Assembly: GCF_002245535.1 (NCBI RefSeq)
Contig: NZ_NKCN01000002.1
Location: 62,001 to 126,000 of the forward strand
DNA length: 64,000 nucleotides
Source of the DNA: Mycobacterium lehmannii
GTDB lineage: Bacteria; Actinomycetota; Actinomycetes; Mycobacteriales; Mycobacteriaceae
Reading direction: 5' to 3'
Shown here in pieces: positions 27,968 through 37,490 of the stretch (positions within the stretch are counted from its first letter, which is position 1; every line of letters starts with the position of its first letter). The notes beneath the pieces were generated by a model that worked only from the letters and a program-made list of their open reading frames with translations, made no database searches and had not been told where the DNA came from. A program made the position numbers and the translations under genes.

Positions 27968-28079
27968 TGCGGCGGCGGATGCCGCGAATCGCCTGATCAA
28001 AAAACCGCAGCGTACGTGGTGTTTAAGCACACATCGGGAAAACTCGCATCCGCAATACCGAATTACTACGTTCTGTCGT

Positions 28080-28565
28080 ATGCAGCTCACTCGGTTCACC
28101 GACCTCGGTCTTCGGACCATGATGCTGCTCGCCGCCGGCGAAGCAGAGGACCGCCGGGTCACCACCCGGTCGATCGCGGTCGGTGCGAACGCCTCGGAGA
28201 ACCACGTCGCCAAGGCGGTCGCCCGATTGGCCGATCTCGGCGTGGTGAACACTCAGCGCGGCAGGGTCGGCGGGCTGACCCTGACCGCGGCCGGCCGCGA
28301 AGCGTCACTCGGTTGGCTCATCCGGCGCCTCGAGGGTGACCGGGAGGTCATCGACTGCGACGGCGCCCACCCGTGCCCATTGGTGTCGGCATGCCGGTTG
28401 CGCCGTGCGCTCGCCGACGCCAAGGAGGCGTTCTACCGCGAGCTCGACCGCCACACCATCGCCGATTTGACAAGGGATGCAGGGCTTCTCCTGATCCACG
28501 GGCCACCGCTCAAGGGCGCCGACCCAGAACCTCTTCCCCAACCCGCCGAAAGGGCCCCCCGATGA
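28080..28565 (+). CDS. nsrR: Rrf2-family NO-sensing repressor, NsrR-like
   Basis: 161 residues. N-terminal winged helix (MQLTRFTDLGLRTMMLLA, then VTTRSIAVGANASENHVAKA and the wing NTQRGRVGGLTLT). The iron-sulfur ligand loop has three cysteines within CDGAHPCPLVSACRL, the NsrR pattern. NsrR releases DNA on nitrosylation of its cluster. The last codons overlap hmp as ATGA, so repressor and NO-detoxifying enzyme are co-transcribed, presumably autoregulated. TACGTT (28067-28072) could be a -10 giving a leaderless start at ATG 28080. A weak GTGT-N6-ACAC palindrome lies at 28019-28032. Confidence 0.88.
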   Translation: MQLTRFTDLGLRTMMLLAAGEAEDRRVTTRSIAVGANASENHVAKAVARLADLGVVNTQRGRVGGLTLTAAGREASLGWLIRRLEGDREVIDCDGAHPCPLVSACRLRRALADAKEAFYRELDRHTIADLTRDAGLLLIHGPPLKGADPEPLPQPAERAPR

Positions 28566-29785
28566 CCGCGATTGCCGCCGCACCCGCTGAACTCGATCCG
28601 CAACACGCCGAGATCGTTTCGGTCACGCTTCCTCTGATCGGTGCGCACATCGACGAGATCACCACGGAGTTCTACCGCCGCCTGTTCGCCAACCACCCGG
28701 ACCTCTTGCGCAACCTGTTCAATCGCGGCAACCAGGCCCAAGGTGCTCAGCAGCGGGCCTTGGCGGCGTCGATCGCGACCTTCGCCGCCCACCTCGTCGA
28801 CCCACAGCTTCCGCACCCGGCCGAACTGCTGTCCCGGATCGGGCACAAGCACGCGTCACTGGGCATCACCGCCGAGCAGTACCCGATCGTGCACGAGCAT
28901 CTCTTCGCCGCGATCGTCGCGGTACTCGGCGCTGACACGGTGACCGACGAGGTGGCCGCCGCGTGGGACCGGGTCTACTGGATCATGGCGCAGACCCTGA
29001 TCGACATCGAGCGCGCGCTCTACGCGGCCGCGGGGGTCGCCGACGGTGACGTCTACCGTCGCGTCCGTGTCGTCTCCCGGCTCGACGACCCGTCGGGAGC
29101 GGTGCTGCTGACCGTCCGCCCGGTCGGTGGCGGGTTCCCGGAATTCCTTCCGGGACAGTATGTTTCGGTGGGCGTCACGATGCCCGACGGTGCGCGTCAG
29201 CTGCGCCAGTACAGCCTCGTCAACGCTCCGGGAGAGGACCTGACGTTCGCGGTCAGACCGGTCGCCGCCGTTGGCGATCAGCCCGCCGGCGAGGTGTCCA
29301 CCTGGATCGCGTCGAACGTCTGCGTCGGCGACATCCTCGACGTCACCGTGCCATTCGGTGATCTGCCCGCGCCCACGGGGGACCAACCACTGGTGCTCAT
29401 CTCGGCCGGGATCGGCATCACCCCGATGGTCGGCATCCTGGAGTACCTCGCGGCCAACGCGCCCGCCACCCCGGTGCAGGTGTTGCACGCCGACCGCAGC
29501 GACGTCAGCCACCCGCTGCGAGAGCGACAGCACGAGCTGATGGCCCAGCTGAAAAACGGCTCGCTGGACGTCTGGTATGAGGACGGCCTGACCGCTGGAC
29601 GGGCGGGCGTGCATCCGGGGCTGCTCACGCTGGACGGCATCGAGTTGCCTGCGACCGCCGAGATCTACCTGTGCGGCAACAACGGTTTCGTGCAGGCGGT
29701 CCGTACTCAGTTGCTCGCGCGGGGTGTGCCGGCCACGCGGGTGCACAGTGAGCTGTTCTCACCCAACGACTGGCTGCTGTCATGA
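28562..29785 (+). CDS. hmp: Flavohemoglobin (nitric oxide dioxygenase)
   Basis: 407 residues; converts NO + O2 + NAD(P)H to nitrate. Globin domain 1-145 with the B10 Tyr in ITTEFYRRLF and the proximal heme His in SRIGHKHASLGI. FAD domain 155-265 with RQYSLVNAP. NAD domain with ISAGIGITPMVGIL, ending LCGNNGFVQAVR and VHSELFSPND. The start ATG 28562 overlaps the nsrR stop. Cytoplasmic. This two-gene operon is a self-contained NO sensing and detoxification unit; M. tuberculosis does not carry it at this place. Confidence 0.95.
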   Translation: MTAIAAAPAELDPQHAEIVSVTLPLIGAHIDEITTEFYRRLFANHPDLLRNLFNRGNQAQGAQQRALAASIATFAAHLVDPQLPHPAELLSRIGHKHASLGITAEQYPIVHEHLFAAIVAVLGADTVTDEVAAAWDRVYWIMAQTLIDIERALYAAAGVADGDVYRRVRVVSRLDDPSGAVLLTVRPVGGGFPEFLPGQYVSVGVTMPDGARQLRQYSLVNAPGEDLTFAVRPVAAVGDQPAGEVSTWIASNVCVGDILDVTVPFGDLPAPTGDQPLVLISAGIGITPMVGILEYLAANAPATPVQVLHADRSDVSHPLRERQHELMAQLKNGSLDVWYEDGLTAGRAGVHPGLLTLDGIELPATAEIYLCGNNGFVQAVRTQLLARGVPATRVHSELFSPNDWLLS

Positions 29786-29847
29786 GCGGGTGCGGCCAAT
29801 AGCGCCGAAACCGCATGCGGCCATCTGTCCGGAGAAAGAATGGGCAG

Positions 29848-31122
29848 ATGGCCGCCACATGGGACACCCTCGATCGCTACGTCGTCATCTCCACCGACAC
29901 CCACGCGGGGGCCGACCTGCGCGACTACAAGGCCTACCTGCCCGCCCGGCTGCACGACGACTTCGACGCATGGGCCGCGACCTATGTCAGCCCGTTCGAC
30001 GACCTGATCATCGCCACCGCGCAGCGCAACTGGAGCCATGAGCTTCGGATTTCGGAGATGGACGCCGACGGGGTGGCGGCCGAAGTGCTGCTTCCCAACA
30101 CCGTCCCGCCGTTCTTCCCGACCACCCCGAACATCACCATCACGCTGCCGCGCACCCGCGACGAGTTCGAGAAGCGATGGGCCGGTGTGCAGGCCCACAA
30201 CCGGTGGCAGATCGACTTCTGTTCGTTGGCGCCGGCGCGGCGCCGGGGGCTGATTCAGGTGTTCCCCAACGATGTCGACCTGGCGCTCGAGGAGATCCGC
30301 TGGGGCGCCGAGAAGGGCTGCTTCGGCGGCGTGCTGCTACCCGCCGTCTCACCCGGTGACCCCAACGTCGCACCGCTGTTCCACACCCGCTACGAACCGA
30401 TCTGGGCGCTGTGCGCGGAACTCGACCTGACCGTGGTTCAGCACGCCGGAGCCGGCAGCCCGCTGATGCCGATGGATCAGCCGGCGTCGAATGCCGTGCT
30501 GGTCACCGAGATGGCGATGTGGGCGCAACGCACGGTTTCGCACCTCATCCTCGCCGGGGTGTTCGAGCGTCATCCGACCCTGCGGTTCGTGCCGACCGAG
30601 CAGGGAACGCTGTGGCTGCAGGACCAGATGATGCTGCTCGACGTCATGGTGCCCTCGATGAAATCCGAAGCGGGGAACCGCACGTACGGAATGTTCGGCG
30701 GCTCGTCGATCGACGAATTGACCATGGAGCCCAGCGATTACGCCAAGCGGAACTGCTACCTGGCATCGGAGTTGACGCCGTACGAGTCGTCGACCATCGA
30801 CTACCTCGGTGCCGACCACGTCATGTGGGGCAGCGACTACCCGCACGAGGAAGGCTTCGCGCCGCACTCCAAGTTGGCGATCCGCTGGGCACTGCACGAC
30901 CAACCCGAGGACGTGTGCCGCAAGATCCTCGCCGGGAATGCCGCCCGGCTGTACCGGTTCGACCTGGACGCCCTCGTCCCGGTCGCCTCCGAGATCGGTC
31001 CGACGGTCGCCGAAGTGCATACACCGCTGGGCGATACGGGTTATGTCTCGCCGCCCGCGTTCGGTTACCGCCCGTTCGAGGGCGGTCTCGCCCTCAAGCG
31101 GCTCGCCCCTGCCCGAGGCTAG
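29848..31122 (+). CDS. Amidohydrolase (ACMSD-like metal-dependent hydrolase)
   Basis: 424 residues. Amidohydrolase_2 TIM barrel: the N-terminal VVISTDTHAGADLRDY supplies a metal-ligand pair in a D-T-H variant, central LTVVQHAGAGSPL, then ISEMDADGVAAEVLLPN, and C-terminal HVMWGSDYPHEEG with the catalytic Asp. Close to the '4-oxalomesaconate hydratase / 2-amino-3-carboxymuconate semialdehyde decarboxylase'-like proteins abundant in mycobacteria; substrate unknown. ATG 29848 is preceded by GGAGAAAG. The stop overlaps the ABC gene stop as CTAG. Confidence 0.85.
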   Translation: MAATWDTLDRYVVISTDTHAGADLRDYKAYLPARLHDDFDAWAATYVSPFDDLIIATAQRNWSHELRISEMDADGVAAEVLLPNTVPPFFPTTPNITITLPRTRDEFEKRWAGVQAHNRWQIDFCSLAPARRRGLIQVFPNDVDLALEEIRWGAEKGCFGGVLLPAVSPGDPNVAPLFHTRYEPIWALCAELDLTVVQHAGAGSPLMPMDQPASNAVLVTEMAMWAQRTVSHLILAGVFERHPTLRFVPTEQGTLWLQDQMMLLDVMVPSMKSEAGNRTYGMFGGSSIDELTMEPSDYAKRNCYLASELTPYESSTIDYLGADHVMWGSDYPHEEGFAPHSKLAIRWALHDQPEDVCRKILAGNAARLYRFDLDALVPVASEIGPTVAEVHTPLGDTGYVSPPAFGYRPFEGGLALKRLAPARG

Positions 31123-33782
31123 GTACTGCTCAGCCGAATCCGCCAGCGCACGAACGCCGTGTAGCCGATGGAGATCAGCGCCAGCATGCCCATGTCGAAC
31201 AGCCATGTGCCCGCGCTGTGTTCCCAGTGTCGGTCGTTGGGCGTCAATGGGCCAGGCACCAACCGGATCAGGTCGATCGTCGAGGCCGAAGCCGCGAAAC
31301 CCCAACGGGCAGGGGTGAACCAGGACATCTGATCGAGCACGATCCGGTCCGTCACCGGGATCATGCCGCCCGAGAACACCAGCTGGGACATGATCGCCAC
31401 CACCAGCAGCGGCATGATCTGTTCGTTGGACCTGGCCAACGCCGAGAGCGCCAGGCCCACCATCGCCGCGGCCACCGTCGTCACCGCGATGTCGACGAAC
31501 AACTCGATGCTGCGGTTGCCGATGAGCGCGCCGCTTTCGACGGCCCCGGGACCCCAGCCCTTACCGATGATCGCGATCGCCGTGACGATCGCCGACTGGA
31601 CGATCGCGAACAGGGTGAACACGAACACCTTCGCCAAAAGGTATGCGGTCGTTGACAATCCGACGGCCTGCTCGCGGCGGAAGATCGCCCGTTCGCCGAT
31701 CAGCGCCCGGATGGTCAGCGCGGTGCCCATGAAGATGGCGCCGACGTTGAGCATGACCAGGATCTGGCCCGGCTCGTTGGGTGCCGGGCCGCCCTGTATC
31801 GCAGGCACCGGCACGCCGAACCCGACGTCACCGGGCACGGAGAGCGACAGCACGCCCATGATGAACGGCAGCAGCATCAGGAACGCGAAGTAGCCGCGGT
31901 CGGACACCACCAGTCGCACCTGTCGGCGCGCGATCGTCGAGAACTGTCGCCGTACGCTCGTGCTCGTCGGGCTGCCCAGATCGGACGGCTCCTCGGTCGG
32001 CGGCGGCGGTGGCGGAGGCCCGTGCTGGGACAGGAAGCGTTCGTTGGCCGCCTCGGGGTCGCTGGCCACCGAGCTGAAGATGTCGGCCCAGTTGGTGGTG
32101 CCCATCGACGGGCCGATCTGGCTGGGCGGGCCGTAGAACGCGGTCTTTCCGCCGGGCGCCAGCAGCAGCACCTGATCGCAGACGTCGAGATAGGTCAGCG
32201 AGTGCGTGACGACCAGCACGACGCGCCCGGCGTCGGCCAGTTGCCGCAGCATCGTCATCACCTGACGGTCCAGTGCGGGGTCCAGACCCGAGGTCGGCTC
32301 GTCGAGGATCAGCAGCGACGGGCCGGTCAACAGTTCGAGCGCAACCGAAGCGCGCTTGCGCTGGCCGCCGGAGAGCTTGTCGACGCGGGTCTCCAGATGG
32401 TTGGTCATCTCGAGTTCCTCGAGCACCTGCATGACGACCTGTTCCCGGTCGGCCTTCGTGGTGTCCGGCGGCAGGCGCAGTTCCGCGGCGTACATGAGCG
32501 CCTGACGGACGGTCAGCTGACCGTGCACGACGTCGTCCTGGGGGACCATCCCGATCCGGGAGCGCAGCGACGCGTATTCGGCGTGCACGTTGTGGCCCTC
32601 GAAGGTCACCGTGCCCGTCGTCGGATGGGTATAGCCGGCGACCAACCGGGCGAACGTCGACTTGCCGGCGCCCGACGGGCCGATGACCGCGGTCAGAGTC
32701 CCGGGCCGCGCGGCGATCGAGATGTTGTCCAGCAGCGTCTTGTTGTTCTCGATGGTCCACGTGACGCCGTGAACTTCCAGTCCGCCGGTGCGGGTCGCGG
32801 CCTCGCTCTCGCTGCGGCGGACCAGTGTGCCGCCGGAGAAGACGAGGTCGATGTTGCCGATCGTGACCGTATCCCCGTCGCGAAGCAGCGCGGACTCCAC
32901 GCGTGCACCGTTGACGAACGTGCCATTGATGCTGCGGTTGTCGATGATCTCGGTACCGGCCGCCGTCGGCACCAGCGTGGCGTGGTGGCGCGACGCCAGC
33001 ACGTCGGGTACGACGATGTCGTTGTCGGTGGCTCGACCGATCTTGACTGCGCCGGGGACGTTGTCCGGCGGCCTGGTTCCCGGCCGCAGAATCTTGAGCA
33101 TGCTCGTGGCGAGGTTGCCCTCGCTGGAGCGCGGAGCCGCGGTCGGTCCCATCATCGTCGCCGACTCGAGCGCCGGGGACGATATCACCTGACGCACCGG
33201 CTGTTGAGGGCTCGTATAGGCCGCGGGCTGCGGCGTGCTGGGATGCCGGGGCGGGGGAGGCGCACTCGGATAGGTCGGTTGTGGACGCGCCTGACCCGGC
33301 GGCGGACCGTACGGCCGCGCGGTGTGCGGAGCCGAGTGGGGTCCCGAAACCGGCGGGGGTGGCGGCGCGGTGGGGTAGTTGCCCGTCGGTCGCTGGTTGG
33401 CGATCGGCACCGCCACGGTCGGTGTCCGGCCGACCGCGCCCTGATGGCGGCCGATCTCGAAAGTCAGCCGCGGACCGTCGGGATTGCCGATGTTGATCGT
33501 CTGACCGTCGTGGATGTCGACCGCGGAAACCCTGCGGTTGTTGACGAACATCCCGTTGAGGCTGCCGTTGTCGATCGCCACCCAGCGGCCCTGGTCGAAG
33601 CGCAACACCAGATGCGCACGGGAGATCAACGGATGGGCGATGCGAACGTCGGCGCGCAGATCGCGGCCGATGACGACGTCATTGCCCGCCGCGAAGGTTC
33701 GGGTCGATCCGTCGTACCGAACGGTGAGCGCGGGTGAAGCAGCTCGGCTCGTCGGAGCCGGACCGCCGGCGACATTGGACAT
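31119..33782 (-). CDS. FHA-domain ABC exporter (Rv1747-like)
   Basis: 887 residues, all exporter parts in one chain. FHA1 (about 25-100, VIGRDLRADVRIAHPLISR), a Pro/Gln-rich linker with phosphorylatable Thr/Ser, and FHA2 (about 205-290, IGRATDNDIVVPD, NRSINGTFVNGARV). The ABC domain has Walker A GPSGAGKSTF (about 367), signature LSGGQRKRAS and Walker B LLILDEPTSGLD. The ABC2-type membrane domain has about six helices from residue 640. The M. tuberculosis homologue Rv1747 is phosphorylated by PknF, binds it through the FHA domains and is linked to export of cell-envelope lipids. Start ATG 33782 (MSNVAGGP). No Ser/Thr kinase gene is adjacent. Confidence 0.93.
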   Translation of the reverse strand: MSNVAGGPAPTSRAASPALTVRYDGSTRTFAAGNDVVIGRDLRADVRIAHPLISRAHLVLRFDQGRWVAIDNGSLNGMFVNNRRVSAVDIHDGQTINIGNPDGPRLTFEIGRHQGAVGRTPTVAVPIANQRPTGNYPTAPPPPPVSGPHSAPHTARPYGPPPGQARPQPTYPSAPPPPRHPSTPQPAAYTSPQQPVRQVISSPALESATMMGPTAAPRSSEGNLATSMLKILRPGTRPPDNVPGAVKIGRATDNDIVVPDVLASRHHATLVPTAAGTEIIDNRSINGTFVNGARVESALLRDGDTVTIGNIDLVFSGGTLVRRSESEAATRTGGLEVHGVTWTIENNKTLLDNISIAARPGTLTAVIGPSGAGKSTFARLVAGYTHPTTGTVTFEGHNVHAEYASLRSRIGMVPQDDVVHGQLTVRQALMYAAELRLPPDTTKADREQVVMQVLEELEMTNHLETRVDKLSGGQRKRASVALELLTGPSLLILDEPTSGLDPALDRQVMTMLRQLADAGRVVLVVTHSLTYLDVCDQVLLLAPGGKTAFYGPPSQIGPSMGTTNWADIFSSVASDPEAANERFLSQHGPPPPPPPTEEPSDLGSPTSTSVRRQFSTIARRQVRLVVSDRGYFAFLMLLPFIMGVLSLSVPGDVGFGVPVPAIQGGPAPNEPGQILVMLNVGAIFMGTALTIRALIGERAIFRREQAVGLSTTAYLLAKVFVFTLFAIVQSAIVTAIAIIGKGWGPGAVESGALIGNRSIELFVDIAVTTVAAAMVGLALSALARSNEQIMPLLVVAIMSQLVFSGGMIPVTDRIVLDQMSWFTPARWGFAASASTIDLIRLVPGPLTPNDRHWEHSAGTWLFDMGMLALISIGYTAFVRWRIRLSST

Positions 33783-33894
33783 CGTCGCCAACTCTAACGG
33801 TAGGCATGTCCGACCCGGTGCTCCGACCACGAAAGTTTGCCGGTCGTACGGCGAGTCGCGCGCTTATGGCGACGAAACGTGGTCACCATAGGTC

Positions 33895-34314
33895 ATGGTG
33901 TCTCGGGCGCCTTTCCTGGTCTTCGGCATTGGCGGGCTCTGTGTCGTAGCGGCGTTCCTGGCGCCGACGGTCGATGCGCAAGGCGCCATCGCGATCGACG
34001 CCCGTGGGTTCGTCGACTCCGAAGCCCGTTGCGAGGCGCCATGGCAGCCAGCGGCTTTGGGCCGTACCCAGTTCGCGCTCGTCGCGATCTGCGAACGTGG
34101 CAGCAGCTACGAGTACCGCGGGGTGCGGATGAGCGACGGTCTGGTGCTGACCGCGCCTGCCGTCGAAGACAGTGACGGCGTCTTCACCGTCGAGAACGAG
34201 GGCGCCACATATACGTTTTCGCCCAAGGAACTCGTCGTGACCGCCGGAGACCAGGTGCTGGTGACCGAACCGATGGTGGCCTACGTCGAGCCGCGGCCCG
34301 CCGTCGACGGCTGA
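33895..34314 (+). CDS. Small secreted protein, unknown function
   Basis: 139 residues. Signal peptide of Sec type (MVSRAPFLVFGIGGLCVVAAF, probable cleavage after AFLAPTVDA). The mature part has two cysteines (EARCEAPW and AICERGSSY) that could form a disulfide, and predicted beta strands. ATG 33895 lies 112 bases from the divergent FHA-ABC gene. The last 34 bases overlap the 3' end of the convergent old yellow enzyme gene. No family recognised. Confidence 0.65.
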   Translation: MVSRAPFLVFGIGGLCVVAAFLAPTVDAQGAIAIDARGFVDSEARCEAPWQPAALGRTQFALVAICERGSSYEYRGVRMSDGLVLTAPAVEDSDGVFTVENEGATYTFSPKELVVTAGDQVLVTEPMVAYVEPRPAVDG

Positions 34315-35504
34315 TAGTTGTCCGGCGCCCCGGTCAGCACACAGCGGGTGTGGCTGTAGATCGTCGGCATGCACTTGTTGCAGTGATCGCAGATCGACTG
34401 CACCGAGCTGTCGGCCTGGATGCGGTTGATCAGGTCCGGTTCGGCCAGCAGCGCGCGTCCCATCGCCACGAAGTCGAATCCCTCGGCCATCGCGAGGTCC
34501 ATCGACTCTCGGTTGGTGATGCCGCCCAACAGGATCAGCGGCATCTTGAGTTCGGCGCGGAACTTCTGGGCGTGGCGCAACAGGAACGCGTCGCGGTAGG
34601 GGTACTCGCGCAGGAACTTCTTGCCGGTCATCCGGATGCCCCACCGAATCGGCGGCTTGAACGCATTTGCGAACTCCTTGACCGGCGCGTCGCCGTGGAA
34701 CAGGTACATCGGGTTGACCAGCGAGCTGCCCGCCGTCAGCTCGATGGCGTCCAGCCCGCCGTCCTCCTCGAGCCACTTCGCGGTCTGCAGCGACTCCTCG
34801 ATCGGGATACCGCCGCGCACACCGTCGGTCATGGTCAGCTTCGCAGTCACCGCGATAGGGGCACCTTCCTTCTCCACCGCGCGCCGCACCGCCATGACGG
34901 CGCCGCGGGCCACTTTGGCGCGGTTCTGCAGGGAACCGCCGAACTCGTCGGTGCGGCGGTTGAGCAGCGGGCTGAGGAACGAACTGGCCAGGTAGTTGTG
35001 GCCGAGATGGATCTCGACCGCATCGAAACCGGATTCGATCGCGAGGCGCGCGGCGTTGGCGTGGGCCTCGGTGACGTCGCGGATGTCCTCACGTGTGGCC
35101 TTTTTGGCGAACCGCATCGACAGCGGGTTGAAGAAGCGGATCGGCGCCAGCGCCTTGGCCTTGTTGGTCCGCGCATTCGCCACTGGGCCGGCATGGCCGA
35201 TCTGCGCGCTGATCGCCGCGCCCTCGGCATGGACCGCTTCCGTCAGCCGCTTCAGGCCGGGCACCGCCTCGGGGCGCATCCAGAGCTGCCAGCCGTCGGT
35301 GCGCCCGCCGGGGGCGACCGCGCAGTAGGCGACCGTCGTCATCCCGACTCCGCCGGCGGCGGGCAGTCGGTGGAAGTTGATCAGTTCGTCGGTGACGAGC
35401 GCGTCCGGCGTCGACGCCTCGAACGTCGCCGCCTTGATGATCCGGTTGCGCAGCGTCACCGGGCCGAGCTTGGCCGGGGTGAACACATTGGGCTGAGTGT
35501 TCAT
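34281..35504 (-). CDS. NADH:flavin oxidoreductase, old yellow enzyme family
   Basis: 407 residues. FMN TIM barrel: TPAKLGPVTLRNRIIKAATF (FMN loop), QIGHAGPVANAR, FDAVEIHLGHNYLASSFLSP (the H-x-x-N pair that binds the substrate), then NRRTDEFGGSLQNRA and LLGGITNRESMDLAMAEGFD. The C-terminal Cys pair ICDHCNKCMP resembles the Fe-S ligand region of 2,4-dienoyl-CoA reductase-type members, but the protein stops soon after, so the second flavin domain is absent. Start ATG 35504, only 28 bases from the divergent folD start. Substrate unknown. Confidence 0.87.
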   Translation of the reverse strand: MNTQPNVFTPAKLGPVTLRNRIIKAATFEASTPDALVTDELINFHRLPAAGGVGMTTVAYCAVAPGGRTDGWQLWMRPEAVPGLKRLTEAVHAEGAAISAQIGHAGPVANARTNKAKALAPIRFFNPLSMRFAKKATREDIRDVTEAHANAARLAIESGFDAVEIHLGHNYLASSFLSPLLNRRTDEFGGSLQNRAKVARGAVMAVRRAVEKEGAPIAVTAKLTMTDGVRGGIPIEESLQTAKWLEEDGGLDAIELTAGSSLVNPMYLFHGDAPVKEFANAFKPPIRWGIRMTGKKFLREYPYRDAFLLRHAQKFRAELKMPLILLGGITNRESMDLAMAEGFDFVAMGRALLAEPDLINRIQADSSVQSICDHCNKCMPTIYSHTRCVLTGAPDNYQPSTAGRGST

Positions 35505-35532
35505 GGTCTCAGAGCATGCCAGACTGTGACCC

Positions 35533-36390
35533 GTGGGTGCGATCACACTGGACGGCAAGGCCACGCGCGACGAGATCTTCGTCGACCTCACCGAACGGGT
35601 CGCGGCGCTGACCGCGGCGGGACGTACGCCGGGGTTGGGCACGGTGCTCGTCGGCGACGACCCCGGGTCTCAGGCCTACGTGCGCGGTAAGCACTCCGAC
35701 TGCGCGAAGGTCGGCATCAACTCGATCCGCCGCGACCTGCCTGCCGACATCAGCCAGGCCACGCTCGACGAGACGATCGACGAGCTCAACGCCAACCCCG
35801 AGTGCACCGGTTACATCGTGCAGTTGCCGCTGCCCAAGCACCTCAACGAGAACGCCGCCCTGGAGCGCGTCGACCCGGGCAAGGACGCAGACGGTCTGCA
35901 TCCGACGAACCTCGGCAGGCTGGTTCTCAACGAACCGGCACCGCTGCCGTGCACCCCGCGCGGGATCGTGCACCTGCTGCGCCGCTACGAGGTGGAGATC
36001 GCCGGCGCGCAGGTCGTCGTCATCGGCCGCGGTGTGACGGTCGGTCGCCCGCTCGGACTGCTGCTGACCCGTCGTTCGGAGAACGCGACGGTGACGTTGT
36101 GCCACACCGCGACTCGCCATCTCCCGGAGCTGGCCCGAGAGGCTGACATCATCATCGCCGCGGCGGGCATGCCGCATATGGTGACCGCCGAGATGGTGCG
36201 ACCCGGCGCGGCGGTCGTCGACGTCGGGGTCAGCCGCGACGAGAACGGCAAGCTCGTCGGTGACGTCCACCCCGACGTCTGGGACGTCGCAGGCCACGTC
36301 TCGCCTAATCCGGGTGGCGTCGGCCCGCTGACGCGGGCGTTCCTTCTGACGAACGTGGTCGAGCGCGCGGAGGCACTGGCGGCGACGTGA
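35533..36390 (+). CDS. folD: Methylenetetrahydrofolate dehydrogenase / cyclohydrolase
   Basis: 285 residues, bifunctional C1-folate enzyme (5,10-CH2-THF to 10-formyl-THF, NADP-linked). Motifs: [18 protein letters not shown] with the catalytic Lys, [24 protein letters not shown], the NADP loop [17 protein letters not shown] and [15 protein letters not shown]. Homologous to Rv3356c. GTG 35533; the stop overlaps GTG of the DUF3017 gene, as in M. tuberculosis. Confidence 0.96.
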   Translation: MGAITLDGKATRDEIFVDLTERVAALTAAGRTPGLGTVLVGDDPGSQAYVRGKHSDCAKVGINSIRRDLPADISQATLDETIDELNANPECTGYIVQLPLPKHLNENAALERVDPGKDADGLHPTNLGRLVLNEPAPLPCTPRGIVHLLRRYEVEIAGAQVVVIGRGVTVGRPLGLLLTRRSENATVTLCHTATRHLPELAREADIIIAAAGMPHMVTAEMVRPGAAVVDVGVSRDENGKLVGDVHPDVWDVAGHVSPNPGGVGPLTRAFLLTNVVERAEALAAT

Positions 36391-36680
36391 CGCCAAAGGA
36401 GTTCGCGCGCAAGGTTTTCGCGAGTCAGTGGCCGTTCTGGTCGGTCGGACTGATCTTCGCCGCCGCGTTCGTCCTGGTGGTCGCGGGCTATTGGCGACGC
36501 GGCGCGCTGGTGATGGCGATCGGGGTCGGGGTGGCTGCCGCGCTGCGGCTGATGTTGAGCGACGAACGGGCGGGGCTGCTGGCGGTGCGCAGCCGAGGTG
36601 TCGATTTCGTCACCACCGCGACCGTCAGCGCGACGATGCTCTATGTCGCCTGGACCATCGACCCGCTGGGCACCAGCTAA
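36387..36680 (+). CDS. DUF3017 membrane protein
   Basis: 97 residues, homologous to Rv3355c. Three hydrophobic segments (about 16-36, 39-58, 70-90) with a conserved basic/acidic turn [21 protein letters not shown] 36387 overlaps the folD stop as GTGA. The folD-DUF3017 pairing is conserved in actinobacteria; function unknown. After it comes a 78-base convergent gap with only a 4-bp stem (36690-36711) followed by TTTT, too weak to call a terminator. Confidence 0.85.
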   Translation: MTPKEFARKVFASQWPFWSVGLIFAAAFVLVVAGYWRRGALVMAIGVGVAAALRLMLSDERAGLLAVRSRGVDFVTTATVSATMLYVAWTIDPLGTS

Positions 36681-36758
36681 CGCTGCAATCGCCGAGACTT
36701 ACGCTTTGGCGGGTTTTCCTCGACCATATCCGCCAATACGTCGATCTCGGCGCGGCTG

Positions 36759-37490
36759 TCAGGCCAGCGTCGCCCGGATGCACACCGTGACGTACGGCAG
36801 CGCCAGCCCGGTGGAGTTGGCCAGCGCCGGGTGGGTCGCCAACAGCTCGCGCACGCGGTCCAGCGTCCTGGTGCGCACCTGCTCCGGTGAGGTGATGCAG
36901 TAGCTGCGGGACGCCACGAGGTCGATAAGCGCCTGGGGGGTCAGGTAACTGGTCCACTCGACCTGATGACGTTGCACATCGGTGAACGGTTCGGGCAGCG
37001 ACACGGTGTTGCTGAACGGATCGTGTTCGTGACCGATGATCCGGCCGAGGTCTTTGACCCAACCGAGCCGCTCGTCGCGGGTGTTCCACACCAGGCCCAG
37101 CCGACCGCCGGGGCGCAGCACGCGGGCGACCTCCTTGACCGCGATCTCGGGATCGAACCAGTGCCAGGCCTGGGCCACCAGCACGGCGTCCACGCTGTCG
37201 TCGGGCAGCGGGATCTCCTCGGCCGTGCCGAGCAGCGCGGGCGTCTCGGGAAGCGAACGACTCAGCAGGTCAAGCATTTCGGGAATCGGATCGACGGCGA
37301 CGACGTCGAGGCCGCGCTCGACGAGGCGCGTGGTCAACTTGCCCGTGCCCGCGCCGAGGTCGAGCACCTTGGCGGCGGCCGACGGCAGCAGCCAGTCGAT
37401 CGCCTCGGGCGGATACGACGGCCTACCGCGTTCGTAGGCTGCGGCTTCCGCGCCGAACGACAGCGAGCGATCCTGTTCCAGCCCGCTCAC
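36759..37490 (-). CDS. SAM-dependent methyltransferase in the metY-metX operon
   Basis: 243 residues, homologous to Rv3342. Ubiquinone/menaquinone-type class I fold: [19 protein letters not shown] at the N-terminus, motif [37 protein letters not shown] and [16 protein letters not shown]. Its start GTG 37490 overlaps the metX stop as GTGA, so it is translated with the methionine genes and should share their SAM riboswitch. The acceptor is unknown. Confidence 0.9.
   Translation of the reverse strand: MSGLEQDRSLSFGAEAAAYERGRPSYPPEAIDWLLPSAAAKVLDLGAGTGKLTTRLVERGLDVVAVDPIPEMLDLLSRSLPETPALLGTAEEIPLPDDSVDAVLVAQAWHWFDPEIAVKEVARVLRPGGRLGLVWNTRDERLGWVKDLGRIIGHEHDPFSNTVSLPEPFTDVQRHQVEWTSYLTPQALIDLVASRSYCITSPEQVRTRTLDRVRELLATHPALANSTGLALPYVTVCIRATLA

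Noticed and set aside
27972..27985. GCGGC-GGAT-GCCGC hairpin after mfpA
   Set aside because: Five pairs and no T-tract on the mRNA strand; the following run is A-rich, so not an intrinsic terminator.
28019..28032. GTGT-N6-ACAC palindrome upstream of nsrR as NsrR operator
   Set aside because: Four-base arms are expected by chance and do not resemble a known NsrR site; mentioned only in the gene entry.
32022..33737. 571-residue plus-strand frame opposite the FHA-ABC exporter
   Set aside because: Low-complexity Arg/Asp/Gln composition typical of antisense frames in GC-rich DNA; the opposite strand has complete FHA and ABC motifs.
36690..36717. CGCC...GGCG stem followed by TTTT after the DUF3017 gene
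   Set aside because: Only four base pairs with a 14-base loop; too weak for a terminator.
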